DNA of 14,359 bases from an uncultured Collinsella sp. (GTDB lineage Bacteria; Actinomycetota; Coriobacteriia; Coriobacteriales; Coriobacteriaceae). The notes beneath the pieces were generated by a model. It made no database searches and had not been told where the DNA came from. It saw nothing but the letters and a program-made list of their open reading frames with translations. The translations under genes were made by a program, and so were the position numbers. This document shows, in pieces, positions 6,725-13,537 of the stretch. Position 1 is the stretch's first letter. The number at the start of each line of letters is the position of its first letter. Where the stretch lies: positions 1 to 14,359 of the forward strand of contig CABRFW010000014.1 in NCBI GenBank assembly GCA_902470265.1. The letters are read 5' to 3'.

Positions 6725-6727
6725 GTT

Positions 6728-8011
6728 ATGGCTGAAGAATTTGATTTCCATCCGATGTGGGAGAGCCTCGGCATGAATCTTGCCGATCACGACATGCTGC
6801 TGGGCGCCGTGGGCCAGATGTACGGCGACATGTTCCTGACGCAGAACAATCGCCCCAAGTCCACGTCCTACCTGGACTTTGTGGCCACCAACATCCACAG
6901 CGGCCGTATTAAGGAGATGCTCGACAAGAAGGAGGCCGGCGAGGCCACCAAGATCGTCGGCTCATTCTGCGTGTACGTGCCCGAGGAGATCGTGCTTGCC
7001 TGTGACGGCATTCCCGTGGGCCTGTGCTCGGGTGCCGATTGGGCAACCGATAAGGTCGAGGAGCACCTGCCGCGCAACACCTGTCCGCTTATCAAGAGCT
7101 TTGCCGGCTTTAAGCTGGGCGAGGTCTGCCCCTACATTGAGTCGAGCGACCTGGTGGTGGGCGAGAACACCTGCGATGGCAAGAAGAAGGCCTACGAGTT
7201 CTTTGCCACGCAAAAGAACATGTACGTCATGGATATTCCCAACGTACACGACGAGTCGACGCTCGTGACCTGGAAGGCCGAGGTCAAGAAGCTCGCCGCC
7301 AAGATCGAGGAAGAGTGTGGCGTCAAGATTACGCCCGAGCGTCTGAAGGCCGCCATCCACGCCGTCAATGAGAAGCGCCGCGCCCTGCAGCGCCTCGCTG
7401 CCACGCGCGCTGCCGACCCGGCACCCATCAGCGGTCTCGACAGCCTGCTGACCGTTCAGGCCGCCTTTATGGACGACACGCCGCGTCTGACCGGCGCCAT
7501 CAACGATATGGCGGCTGAGTGCGAGCAGCGTGTCGAGGCCGGCGAGGGCGTGGCGCCCAAGGGGACCAAGCGCATCCTGTACACCGGCACGCCCATGGCC
7601 GTGCCCAACTGGAAGCTGTTCAACCTCATCGAGAAGGCCGGCGGCGTTGTGGTCGGCGAGGAGTCCTGCACGGGCTCGCGCTACTACAAGGACCTGGTCG
7701 ACGAGTCCGGCGAGACGGTCGACGAGATGCTCGACGCCATCGCCGAGCGCTACTTCAAGATCAACTGCGCCGTCTTTACGCCCAACGATCAGCGTATGAA
7801 GGACATTGTCCAGATGGCCAAGGACCTTCATGCCGACGGCATCGTCGACGTGGCTCTGCAGTTCTGCACGCTCTACGAGATGGAGTCGTTTGCCGTGGAG
7901 AAGGCCGCCGAGGAGGCAGGCATTCCGTTTATGCACATCACGACCGACTACGCCGGCGAGGACGCCGGTCAACTGCAAACCAGGATTGAGGCTTTCTTGG
8001 AAACCATTTAG
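6728..8011 (+). CDS. double-cubane-cluster reductase / 2-hydroxyacyl-CoA dehydratase family protein, copy 1
   Basis: Iron-sulfur protein of the HgdB/FldB/YjiM superfamily, whose members accept ATP-driven low-potential electrons from an activator ATPase to do reductions or dehydrations. The 427-residue protein carries family cysteine motifs: GSFCVYVPEE (78-87), NTCPLIKSFAGF (117-128), EVCPYIE (132-138), GENTCDGKKKAYEF (145-158), EESCTGSRYY (311-320), INCAVFTPN (345-353) and LQFCTLYE (378-385). It aligns throughout with the next protein but has about 39 extra N-terminal residues. The TGCP motif of copy 2 reads TGTP here (Thr288). Start ATG 6728 follows GAGAGGGG with 7 bases of spacing. The long upstream leader suggests controlled expression. 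Substrate unknown; a dehydratase subunit role is the alternative to a double-cubane reductase. Confidence 0.85.
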   Translation: MAEEFDFHPMWESLGMNLADHDMLLGAVGQMYGDMFLTQNNRPKSTSYLDFVATNIHSGRIKEMLDKKEAGEATKIVGSFCVYVPEEIVLACDGIPVGLCSGADWATDKVEEHLPRNTCPLIKSFAGFKLGEVCPYIESSDLVVGENTCDGKKKAYEFFATQKNMYVMDIPNVHDESTLVTWKAEVKKLAAKIEEECGVKITPERLKAAIHAVNEKRRALQRLAATRAADPAPISGLDSLLTVQAAFMDDTPRLTGAINDMAAECEQRVEAGEGVAPKGTKRILYTGTPMAVPNWKLFNLIEKAGGVVVGEESCTGSRYYKDLVDESGETVDEMLDAIAERYFKINCAVFTPNDQRMKDIVQMAKDLHADGIVDVALQFCTLYEMESFAVEKAAEEAGIPFMHITTDYAGEDAGQLQTRIEAFLETI

Positions 8012-8034
8012 GACTATCCGTCCCGGCGGCTTCT

Positions 8035-8120
8035 CCAGGCACCCGATCTTGCCGTTCAAACCGTCGCTTGCGTGCCAAAGTACGCGGCGCGTCTCTTTCA
8101 CGGCAACCTCGGGCACCTGG
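8035..8120. repeat. intergenic imperfect-palindrome repeat, copy A
   Basis: An 86-base element folds as nested stems: CCAGG/CCTGG, a CA-CA internal mismatch, CCCGA/TCGGG, a 2x2 loop, TTGCCGT/ACGGCAA, then an inner GCGT...ACGC hairpin. It begins 24 bases after the copy 1 stop and ends 41 bases before the copy 2 start. A second copy lies at 9330-9418. Their loops are nearly identical (TCAAACCGTCGCTTGCGT shared exactly), while several stem bases differ in pairs that keep pairing. No transposase or coding potential is seen in it. Confidence 0.85.
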
Positions 8121-8161
8121 GAAAGCCGTTTCCTTGGTTGGTTAAAAGGTTTAGGAGTTAT

Positions 8162-9325
8162 ATGTCGGAAAATATTGAGCAGCCGTTGCCCAGCACGTTT
8201 GAGGAGTTCAACGAGCAGCGCAAGGCGGCGTTTATTCGCGTCAAGGATTACAAGCAGGCCGGTAATCGCCTGATCGGTTTTCTGTGCAGCTACACGCCGC
8301 TCGAGATTATCGATGCCGCGGGCGCCTCGAGCGTGGCTCTGTGCGGTACGTCCGATGAGGTGATTCCCGAGGCCGAGAAGGTGCTGCCGGCAAATCTCTG
8401 CCCGCTCATCAAGTCGACCTATGGCTTTGCCTACTCGCAAAAGTGCCCGTTTACGTACTTTAGCGACATGATCATCGGCGAGACCACCTGCGACGGCAAA
8501 AAGAAGATGTACGAGCTGCTCAACGAGCTCAAGCGCACGCACATTCTGCATCTTCCGCAGGGTCGCGACCGTGCCTACGAGCGCGAGGGCTGGTACGAGG
8601 AGTGCTGCCTGCTCAAGGAGGAGCTCGAGGGCTTCTACGGCATCACGATTACCGACGATGACCTGCGCGCTGCCGTCCGTCGTCGCAACCGCTTGCGTGC
8701 GGCCCAGCTCGAGATGTTTGCGCTGCAGGCCAACCAGCCGGCGGCCATGAGCGGCGTCGACCTGATGAGCACCATGTTTGCCGGTACGTTCAGCTTTGAT
8801 ATCGAGGCCTATACGCAGCAGCTGGAGCAAAAGGTCGCCAAGCTGCGCGAGGCCTATGATGCAGGCGAGCGCCCGATCGCGGCGGATGCCAAGCGCATTC
8901 TGATCACCGGCTGCCCGGTGGGCGGCGTGATCAACAAGATCGGTCGCACCATCGAGTCCAACGGCGGCGTGGTCGTGTGCATGGACGACTGCTCGGGCGA
9001 GCGCACGGCGGCCATGATGATCGACCCGGAGGCTCCCGACATCCTTCGCGCCATCGCCGACCGCTACCTGGATATCAACTGCTCGGTCATGACGCCCAGC
9101 GACGGTCGTATGGAAAACACGCTGGCCATGTGCGAGAAGTATCACGTCGATGGCGTAGTGGAGAGCGTGCTCCAGGCGTGTCACACCTTTAACGTGGAGA
9201 GTGCGCGCATGCAGGAGGCTGTCGAGGGTGCGGGTATTCCGTATATGAAGATCGAGACCGACTACAGCAACGGCGACATGGGCCAGATCGAGACGCGCAT
9301 CGTCGCCTTCATCGAAACTCTCTAG
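8162..9325 (+). CDS. double-cubane-cluster-containing anaerobic reductase, copy 2
   Basis: Likely ATP-dependent low-potential reductase of the DCCP/YjiM family, where an [8Fe-9S] double-cubane cluster reduces small substrates after electrons come from an activator ATPase. The 387-residue protein has the family signatures FLCSYTPLEIIDAAG (40-54), LPANLCPLIKSTYGFA (75-90), KCPFTYFSDMIIGETTCDGK (94-113), TGCPVGG (249-255), MDDCSGERTA (274-283), INCSVMTPSDGR (306-317) and LQACHTFN (337-344). Cysteines 42, 80, 95, 110, 251, 277, 307 and 340 are the obvious ligand candidates; which ones bind the cluster cannot be told here. Start ATG 8162 follows AGGAG (8153-8157). An upstream in-frame start at 8072 would run through the palindromic repeat and has no ribosome-binding site. 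This copy is closer than copy 1 to what I recall of canonical DCCP sequences. Confidence 0.87.
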   Translation: MSENIEQPLPSTFEEFNEQRKAAFIRVKDYKQAGNRLIGFLCSYTPLEIIDAAGASSVALCGTSDEVIPEAEKVLPANLCPLIKSTYGFAYSQKCPFTYFSDMIIGETTCDGKKKMYELLNELKRTHILHLPQGRDRAYEREGWYEECCLLKEELEGFYGITITDDDLRAAVRRRNRLRAAQLEMFALQANQPAAMSGVDLMSTMFAGTFSFDIEAYTQQLEQKVAKLREAYDAGERPIAADAKRILITGCPVGGVINKIGRTIESNGGVVVCMDDCSGERTAAMMIDPEAPDILRAIADRYLDINCSVMTPSDGRMENTLAMCEKYHVDGVVESVLQACHTFNVESARMQEAVEGAGIPYMKIETDYSNGDMGQIETRIVAFIETL

Positions 9326-9329
9326 CTTC

Positions 9330-9418
9330 CTCAGGCACCGGATCTTGCTCCTCAAACCGTCGCTTGCGTACCCAAAGTACGCTGCGCTCCTCTTTCGGGG
9401 CAATCTCCGGCACCTGAG
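9330..9418. repeat. intergenic imperfect-palindrome repeat, copy B
   Basis: An 89-base element homologous to 8035-8120, starting 5 bases after the copy 2 stop. Stems: CTCAGG (9330-9335)/CCTGAG (9413-9418), CA-CA mismatch, CCGGA/TCCGG (9338-9342, 9406-9410), a 2x2 loop, TTGCTCC/GGGGCAA (9345-9351, 9397-9403), and an inner GCGTA-CCCAAAG-TACGC hairpin. Relative to copy A, paired changes preserve the stems (for example C:G for G:C within CCCGA/CCGGA). No terminator-like T-run follows. Confidence 0.85.
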
Positions 9419-9480
9419 AAACCTAGAGCTAAGGCGCCTGAACGCGCCGCTACCTTTGATGTTTAGATTGGGAGAGAGCC

Positions 9481-10245
9481 ATGATAGGGATCGGGATCGA
9501 TATCGGGTCTACGGCGGCTAAGGCTGCTGTGGTCGACGGGGAGGGTTCGGTGTCGTGGACGTGCGTGCAGCCAACCGGGTTCTCCTCGGTCGATGCTGCC
9601 GAGCGGCTGCGCGAGGCACTGGCAGCGGCGGGTTATGACGTGGCTGCCGACGACGTGCGTGTGATCGCGACCGGCTACGGTCGTGTCGCCGTGCCCTATG
9701 CGCACAAGGTCGTGACCGAGATTACCTGCCACGGCACCGGTGCCGTGCGTCTGTTTGGCGACCACGGCACCGTGATCGACGTGGGCGGTCAGGACACCAA
9801 GGTCATTCAGCTTAAAAGTGGCCGCGTGGCCAAGTTTGCCATGAACGACAAGTGCGCCGCCGGCACGGGGCGCTTTTTGGAGATCATGGCCGACCGCCTG
9901 GGCATTTCCCAGCAGCAGATGGCCGACCTGGCGCGTTCCGGCGAGCCCACCAAGATCAGCAGCATGTGCACGGTGTTTGCCGAAAGCGAGGTTATCAGCC
10001 TGATCGGTCGCGGTGAGCTGCGCGAGAACATTGCGCGTGGCGTGATCGACAGCGTGGTCTCGCGCGTGGCCACTATGGCCGGGCAGGCGACGGGTGCTCC
10101 GTACTACCTGACGGGAGGCTTGTGCGAGAACGCTTACGTTGTGGAGCGGCTGGCGGCGCTGCTGGGGTCGCCGGTCACCACCTCGCCCCAGGCCCGCTTC
10201 GCCGGTGCCATCGGCGCGGCGATTCGCGCACAGGCGCTCAATTAA
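9481..10245 (+). CDS. activator ATPase for double-cubane reductase / 2-hydroxyacyl-CoA dehydratase (BadF/HgdC/YjiL family)
   Basis: ATP-hydrolysing electron donor (archerase type) of the ASKHA fold, which passes a low-potential electron from its [4Fe-4S] cluster to the partner cluster protein. The 254-residue length is standard. It shows the N-terminal phosphate-binding motif GIGIDIGSTAAKAAVVDG (3-20), a second phosphate motif TVIDVGGQDTKVI (97-109), and the two cluster cysteines in NDKCAAGTGRFLE (Cys125) and SSMCTVFAESEV (Cys163); the active homodimer shares one cluster between two subunits. The C-terminal YYLTGGLCENAYV (about 201-213) is the adenosine motif region. Start ATG 9481 follows GGGAG. 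Its place directly after the two cluster proteins makes them the likely partners; one activator may serve both. Confidence 0.93.
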   Translation: MIGIGIDIGSTAAKAAVVDGEGSVSWTCVQPTGFSSVDAAERLREALAAAGYDVAADDVRVIATGYGRVAVPYAHKVVTEITCHGTGAVRLFGDHGTVIDVGGQDTKVIQLKSGRVAKFAMNDKCAAGTGRFLEIMADRLGISQQQMADLARSGEPTKISSMCTVFAESEVISLIGRGELRENIARGVIDSVVSRVATMAGQATGAPYYLTGGLCENAYVVERLAALLGSPVTTSPQARFAGAIGAAIRAQALN

Positions 10246-10315
10246 TGCATCCGCCGTAGGCTCGCATTCATGCGTATACTGGGAGAAAATGATTGACCGA
10301 TGAGAGGAGGTATCG

Positions 10316-11365
10316 ATGGCTGACGATCAGATTAAGCTTACGTCTATGACTGCCGCGAGCGGTTGAGCCGCTAAGTTGGCTCCCGGAGCCCTCGCCCAGG
10401 TCCTGGGCGATTTACCCAATGTGCATAACGACAACTTGCTCGTGGGGTTCGATACCTCCGACGATGCGAGCGTCCTTCGCGTCGGCGATAACCTGGGCCT
10501 CGTTCAGTCCGTCGACTTCTTCCCGCCGATGGTCGACGACCCGTTTCTGTTTGGCCAGATCGCCGCGGCCAATTCGCTGTCGGACATCTACGCCATGGGC
10601 GGGCGGCCGAGCCATGCCATGAACCTGCTGTGCATTCCCAGTTGCCTGGGCGTCGAGGTCGCAGGTCAGATTCTGGCGGGCGGCGCCGACAAGTGCGTCG
10701 AGGCGGGTTGCTCCATCGCGGGCGGCCACACCATCAACGACGACGAGCCCAAGTACGGCCTGTCCGTGAGCGGCTTTGTCGCGCTCGATCGTATGCTTGC
10801 CAATAGCGGCGCGCGCGTGGGCGACGTCCTGTTGCTGACCAAGGCGATCGGCTCGGGCATCATCACCACGGCCATTAAGGGCGAGCTTATCGAGCAGGAC
10901 GAGGCCGCAGCCATGTTTGACTCGATGCGAACCCTCAACGAGGCGCCGATTCGTCTGGCCGAGGGACTCGAGCTTCACGGCTGCACCGACATTACGGGCT
11001 TTGGCCTGATCGGGCATGCGTGCGAGATGGCCGAGGGCTCGGGCGTGCAGATTGAGCTTGCGTCGGGGGCGGTGCCGCTCTTTGATCAGGTGCTTGACAT
11101 GGCGCGTCTGGGCATTATCCCCGCGGGCTCCTACCGCAACCAGGACTTCTTTGGCCCGCGCGTGACAGCTGACGATGACTTGGAGCCGGGAATGCTGGAT
11201 GCGCTGTACGATCCGCAGACCTCGGGCGGTTTGCTAATTGCGGCGCCCGCGGCGGATGTGGATGAGCTTGCGCGTCGTCTGCACGCTGAGGGGCGCGTTG
11301 CCGCCACAATCGGCCGCGTGTGCGAGCCGGTGCCGGGCGGTCCTGCTGTTCGCGTTGTTCGCTAA
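10316..11365 (+). CDS. selD: selenide, water dikinase SelD, selenocysteine-containing
   Basis: Makes selenophosphate from selenide and ATP, the selenium donor for selenocysteine and other Se modifications. Read from ATG 10316 (GAGGAGG 5 bases upstream), the frame meets TGA at 10364-10366, codon 17, exactly where the catalytic Cys17 or Sec sits in SelD, within G-U-A-A-K with the essential Lys at 20. Beyond it the frame is open to 11365, giving 349 residues including Sec, normal for SelD. Downstream motifs include VDFFPPMVDDPFLFGQIAAA (66-85), NSLSDIYAMGG and GGHTINDDEPKYGLSVSG (about 140-157). A start after the TGA (TTG 10376) has no ribosome-binding site and would remove the active site. A TATACT (10275-10280) upstream could be a -10 but lacks a -35. 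Leads the selenium gene cluster. Confidence 0.95.
10364..10366 (+). other. in-frame UGA read as selenocysteine (Sec17 of SelD)
   Basis: TGA follows GGT and precedes GCC-GCT-AAG, aligning with the catalytic Cys/Sec of SelD and its essential lysine three residues later. The frame is open and well conserved on both sides. Confidence 0.93.
10393..10409 (+). promoter_or_regulatory. candidate bacterial SECIS hairpin in selD
   Basis: CGCCCAG (10393-10399) pairs perfectly with CTGGGCG (10403-10409) around a GTC loop beginning 34 bases after the TGA. A G at the start of a short apical loop, within the usual distance downstream of the UGA, fits bacterial SECIS elements bound by SelB. A shorter GGCT/AGCC hairpin (about 10378-10390) lies between and is an alternative. 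Confidence 0.55.
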
Positions 11366-11388
11366 CCCGCACGTTTATGTAACTGTTT

Positions 11389-11406
11389 ACCGTTCTCTAG
11401 AACGGT
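11389..11406. promoter_or_regulatory. 8-bp palindrome between selD and yedF
   Basis: ACCGTTCT (11389-11396) and AGAACGGT (11399-11406) are perfectly complementary with a 2-base centre, followed by TCTTT. It ends 20 bases before the yedF start. It could be an operator or a weak terminator/processing hairpin; the T-run is short. Confidence 0.4.
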
Positions 11407-11426
11407 TCTTTCGAAAGGAATTTACT

Positions 11427-12053
11427 ATGTCTACCAAAATTGAAGTCAATGCCATGGGCGATGCCTGTCCGCTGCCCGTCGTCAAGACGCTTAAGGCGCT
11501 CAAACAGCTTGATGGCGAGGGTGTCGTGGTGACCTCGGTCGACAACGAGACCGCCGTCAAGAACATTTCCAAGATGGCGCAGGAGAAAGGCTGCACGGCC
11601 TCGGTCGAGAAGGTTTCTGACGCCGAGTGGCACGTGACCGTGGCAACCTCTGGCGCCGTTGCCGTGGCCGATCCCGAGCAGGATGGCGCTGCCTTCTGTG
11701 ATGCCAGCGCCGGCAAGGGCAAGCTCGTCATTTCCGTCTACACCGACTGCATGGGCCGCGGCGACGACGAGCTGGGCCACAAGCTCATGAAGGCGTTTGT
11801 CTTTGCCGTGACGCAGCAGGAGGAGCTGCCTGCGACCATGCTGTTCTACAACGGCGGCGCCAAGCTCACCGTAGAGGGTTCGCCGGTGCTCGATGACCTG
11901 AAGGGCCTGGCGGAGCAGGGTGTCGAGATTCTCACCTGCGGGACCTGCCTCGACCACTATGGCATTAAAGACCAGCTTGCGGTGGGCGAGGTCACCAACA
12001 TGTACGTGATCGTGGAGAAGATGGAGCAGGCCGTGCGCGTTGTGCGCCCGTAG
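11427..12053 (+). CDS. yedF: selenium metabolism protein YedF-like (TusA domain + DsrE-like domain)
   Basis: Sulfurtransferase-like protein of selenium metabolism, expected to carry persulfide or selenide groups in the cytoplasm. The 208-residue protein has an N-terminal TusA/SirA fold with the active Cys in GDACPLPVVKTLKAL (Cys14, residues 11-25), a linker at about 72-98, and a DsrE-like C-terminal domain with YTDCMGRGDDELGHKLMKAF (105-124), LFYNGGAKL (139-147) and a CGTC pair (Cys171, Cys174). This two-domain arrangement is that of the selenium-associated YedF family, which typically sits beside selD. Start ATG 11427 follows AAAGGA with 7 bases of spacing. The next start is 20 bases after its stop, so they share a message. 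The exact chemistry of this family is not established. Confidence 0.88.
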   Translation: MSTKIEVNAMGDACPLPVVKTLKALKQLDGEGVVVTSVDNETAVKNISKMAQEKGCTASVEKVSDAEWHVTVATSGAVAVADPEQDGAAFCDASAGKGKLVISVYTDCMGRGDDELGHKLMKAFVFAVTQQEELPATMLFYNGGAKLTVEGSPVLDDLKGLAEQGVEILTCGTCLDHYGIKDQLAVGEVTNMYVIVEKMEQAVRVVRP

Positions 12054-12072
12054 CGTATTGGTTGGAGTTGCC

Positions 12073-12324
12073 ATGAGGGAGAAGCGCCCGGCGCTTGTCA
12101 TCACCTTTCCTACCACGGCGGCCGCCATGGGGTGTGAGACCCTGTGCATTGAGCGCGGCCTCCCCGGGCGAACGATTCCCGTGCCCGGGGAGGTCGCTGC
12201 CGGCTGCGGTTTGGCGTGGAAGGCGTTGCCTGCCGATGAGGAACTGCTGCGCGGCGAACTCGCCGAGGCGGGTGTTCCCACCGAGGGCTATACCGTGATC
12301 GATATGTGGGAGGTCGTGCGATGA
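12073..12324 (+). CDS. DUF3343 putative Se/S carrier-like protein
   Basis: Small cytoplasmic protein (83 residues) of the DUF3343 family, commonly found beside selD, yedF and cysteine-desulfurase-like genes and proposed to carry selenium or sulfur. Visible features are the N-terminal beta strand ALVITFPTTAAAMGCETLCI (7-26) and the conserved PVPGEVAAGCGLAWKA segment, whose Cys-Gly is the likely functional thiol. Start ATG 12073 follows GGAG (12064-12067) with 5 bases of spacing; an upstream GTG at 12040 lies inside yedF. The stop overlaps the next start as ATGA, indicating translational coupling to the desulfurase. Function is inferred from family context. Confidence 0.85.
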   Translation: MREKRPALVITFPTTAAAMGCETLCIERGLPGRTIPVPGEVAAGCGLAWKALPADEELLRGELAEAGVPTEGYTVIDMWEVVR

Positions 12325-13460
12325 TCTACCTGGATAACGCGGCGACGACCATGCACAAGCCGCAGGCGGTCATCGATGCCGTGACGCAGGCGATGTGCTC
12401 GCTCGGCAATGCCGGGCGCGGCGCCACGTCGGGTGCCCTCGATGCCGCTCGTACGATTCACGCTTGCCGTGCCAAGCTCGCGCGCCTTTTGGGTTGCCCG
12501 AGGGCGGACCATGTGTGCTTTACGCCCAACTCAACCGCGGCGCTCAACACCGTCATCAATGGCGTGGTGCGCCCCGGCGACCGTGTGGTCACGACGGTGC
12601 TTGAGCACAACTCGGTGCTACGTCCGCTCAATCGCCTGGCGACGGAGCAGAGTGTGACGGTTGAGCATGCGGGTTGCGATGCGAGCGGCGTGCTCAACTA
12701 CGACGAGCTCGGGCGGTTGGTCACGCCGGGTACGCGTGCTGTGGTGGTGACGCATGCCTCCAATGTGACTGGCAACGCGGTCGACGTTTCGCGTGTTGCT
12801 GCCATCGCCCATGCGGCCGGCGCGCTGGTGATCGTCGATGCCTCTCAGTCTGCCGGTACGGCGCATATCGATATGCAAGCCATGGGGCTCGACGCCGTGT
12901 GCTTTACCGGCCACAAAGGGCTCATGGGTCCGCAGGGGACCGGCGGCCTGGCCGTGGCGGAGGGCGTCGATGTGGCGCCCTGGGCCATGGGCGGCACGGG
13001 CGTGCACAGCTTCGATGCACTGCAGCCGCTTGAGTGGCCCACGCGCCTTGAGGCGGGCACGCTCAACGGTCACGGCATCGCGGGACTTTCTGCCGGTCTC
13101 GACTTTATCGAGGCGCAAGGCGGGGTCGAGGCGATTGCGGCGCGTGAGCGTGCGCTCGCTGATCGCTTTCTTGCCGGTGTGCGCGAAATCCCGGAGATCA
13201 AGCTTTACGGCGCCTTTGACCAGCCGACGCGCTCTGCGATTGTGTCGCTCAACGTGGGCGATATTGACTCTGCCGAGATCTCGGATGCGCTCATGCAAGG
13301 GTGGGGGATTGCGACGCGCCCCGGCGCCCATTGCGCCCCGCTCATGCACCGTGTGCTGGGGACCGAGCGCCAGGGCGTCGTCCGCTTCTCGTTTGGGTAT
13401 TTCAACACTACCGAAGAAGTTGACACGGCTATCGATGCTCTGTGCGATTTAGCCTGCTAA
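12321..13460 (+). CDS. cysteine desulfurase / selenocysteine lyase-like aminotransferase class V enzyme
   Basis: PLP enzyme of the NifS/CsdB type that takes sulfur or selenium from cysteine or selenocysteine onto its own cysteine. The 379-residue protein has the N-terminal YLDNAATTMHKP (3-14), PNSTAALNTVING (69-81), LEHNSVLRPL (94-103), SNVTGNAVDV (147-156), the PLP-contacting VDASQSAG (172-179), the Schiff-base lysine in FTGHKGLMGPQGTGG (Lys199) and the active cysteine in RPGAHCAP (Cys338). It resembles the cysteine desulfurase subfamily known from selenium-use loci. Start ATG 12321 overlaps the DUF3343 stop (ATGA) and follows GGGAGG (12308-12313) at 7 bases; the in-frame GTG at 12306 is less likely. 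With selD, yedF and DUF3343 it probably supplies selenium for selenophosphate, though sulfur delivery cannot be excluded. Confidence 0.9.
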   Translation: MIYLDNAATTMHKPQAVIDAVTQAMCSLGNAGRGATSGALDAARTIHACRAKLARLLGCPRADHVCFTPNSTAALNTVINGVVRPGDRVVTTVLEHNSVLRPLNRLATEQSVTVEHAGCDASGVLNYDELGRLVTPGTRAVVVTHASNVTGNAVDVSRVAAIAHAAGALVIVDASQSAGTAHIDMQAMGLDAVCFTGHKGLMGPQGTGGLAVAEGVDVAPWAMGGTGVHSFDALQPLEWPTRLEAGTLNGHGIAGLSAGLDFIEAQGGVEAIAARERALADRFLAGVREIPEIKLYGAFDQPTRSAIVSLNVGDIDSAEISDALMQGWGIATRPGAHCAPLMHRVLGTERQGVVRFSFGYFNTTEEVDTAIDALCDLAC

Positions 13461-13483
13461 AGCTGCTAGACCGTTTATACTTG

Positions 13484-13514
13484 CGGGACGGGTGTATTTG
13501 CCCGTCCCGTTTTT
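13484..13514 (+). terminator. intrinsic terminator of the selenium operon
   Basis: CGGGACGGG (13484-13492) pairs perfectly with CCCGTCCCG (13501-13509) across an 8-base loop, followed at once by TTTTT (13510-13514). It lies 23 bases after the desulfurase stop and 23 bases before the next gene. Confidence 0.95.
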
Positions 13515-13537
13515 GTTTCGACCCGAAAGGTGTGCCT

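Noticed and set aside
6962..9403. 813-codon open frame on the minus strand across both reductase genes
   Set aside because: It lies antisense to two well-conserved genes, has low-complexity His/Arg/Ala/Leu-rich content, and crosses a palindromic repeat. Long antisense frames are common in G+C-rich coding DNA.
10376..11365. Shorter selD starting at TTG 10376 after the TGA
   Set aside because: No ribosome-binding site, and it would remove the catalytic residue and essential lysine; Sec read-through explains the sequence better.
11397..12281. 294-codon minus-strand frame over yedF and DUF3343
   Set aside because: Shadow of two conserved plus-strand genes; no domain recognised.
13476..13481. 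TATACT as a brnQ promoter -10
   Set aside because: No -35, and a transcript starting here would begin inside the terminator hairpin.
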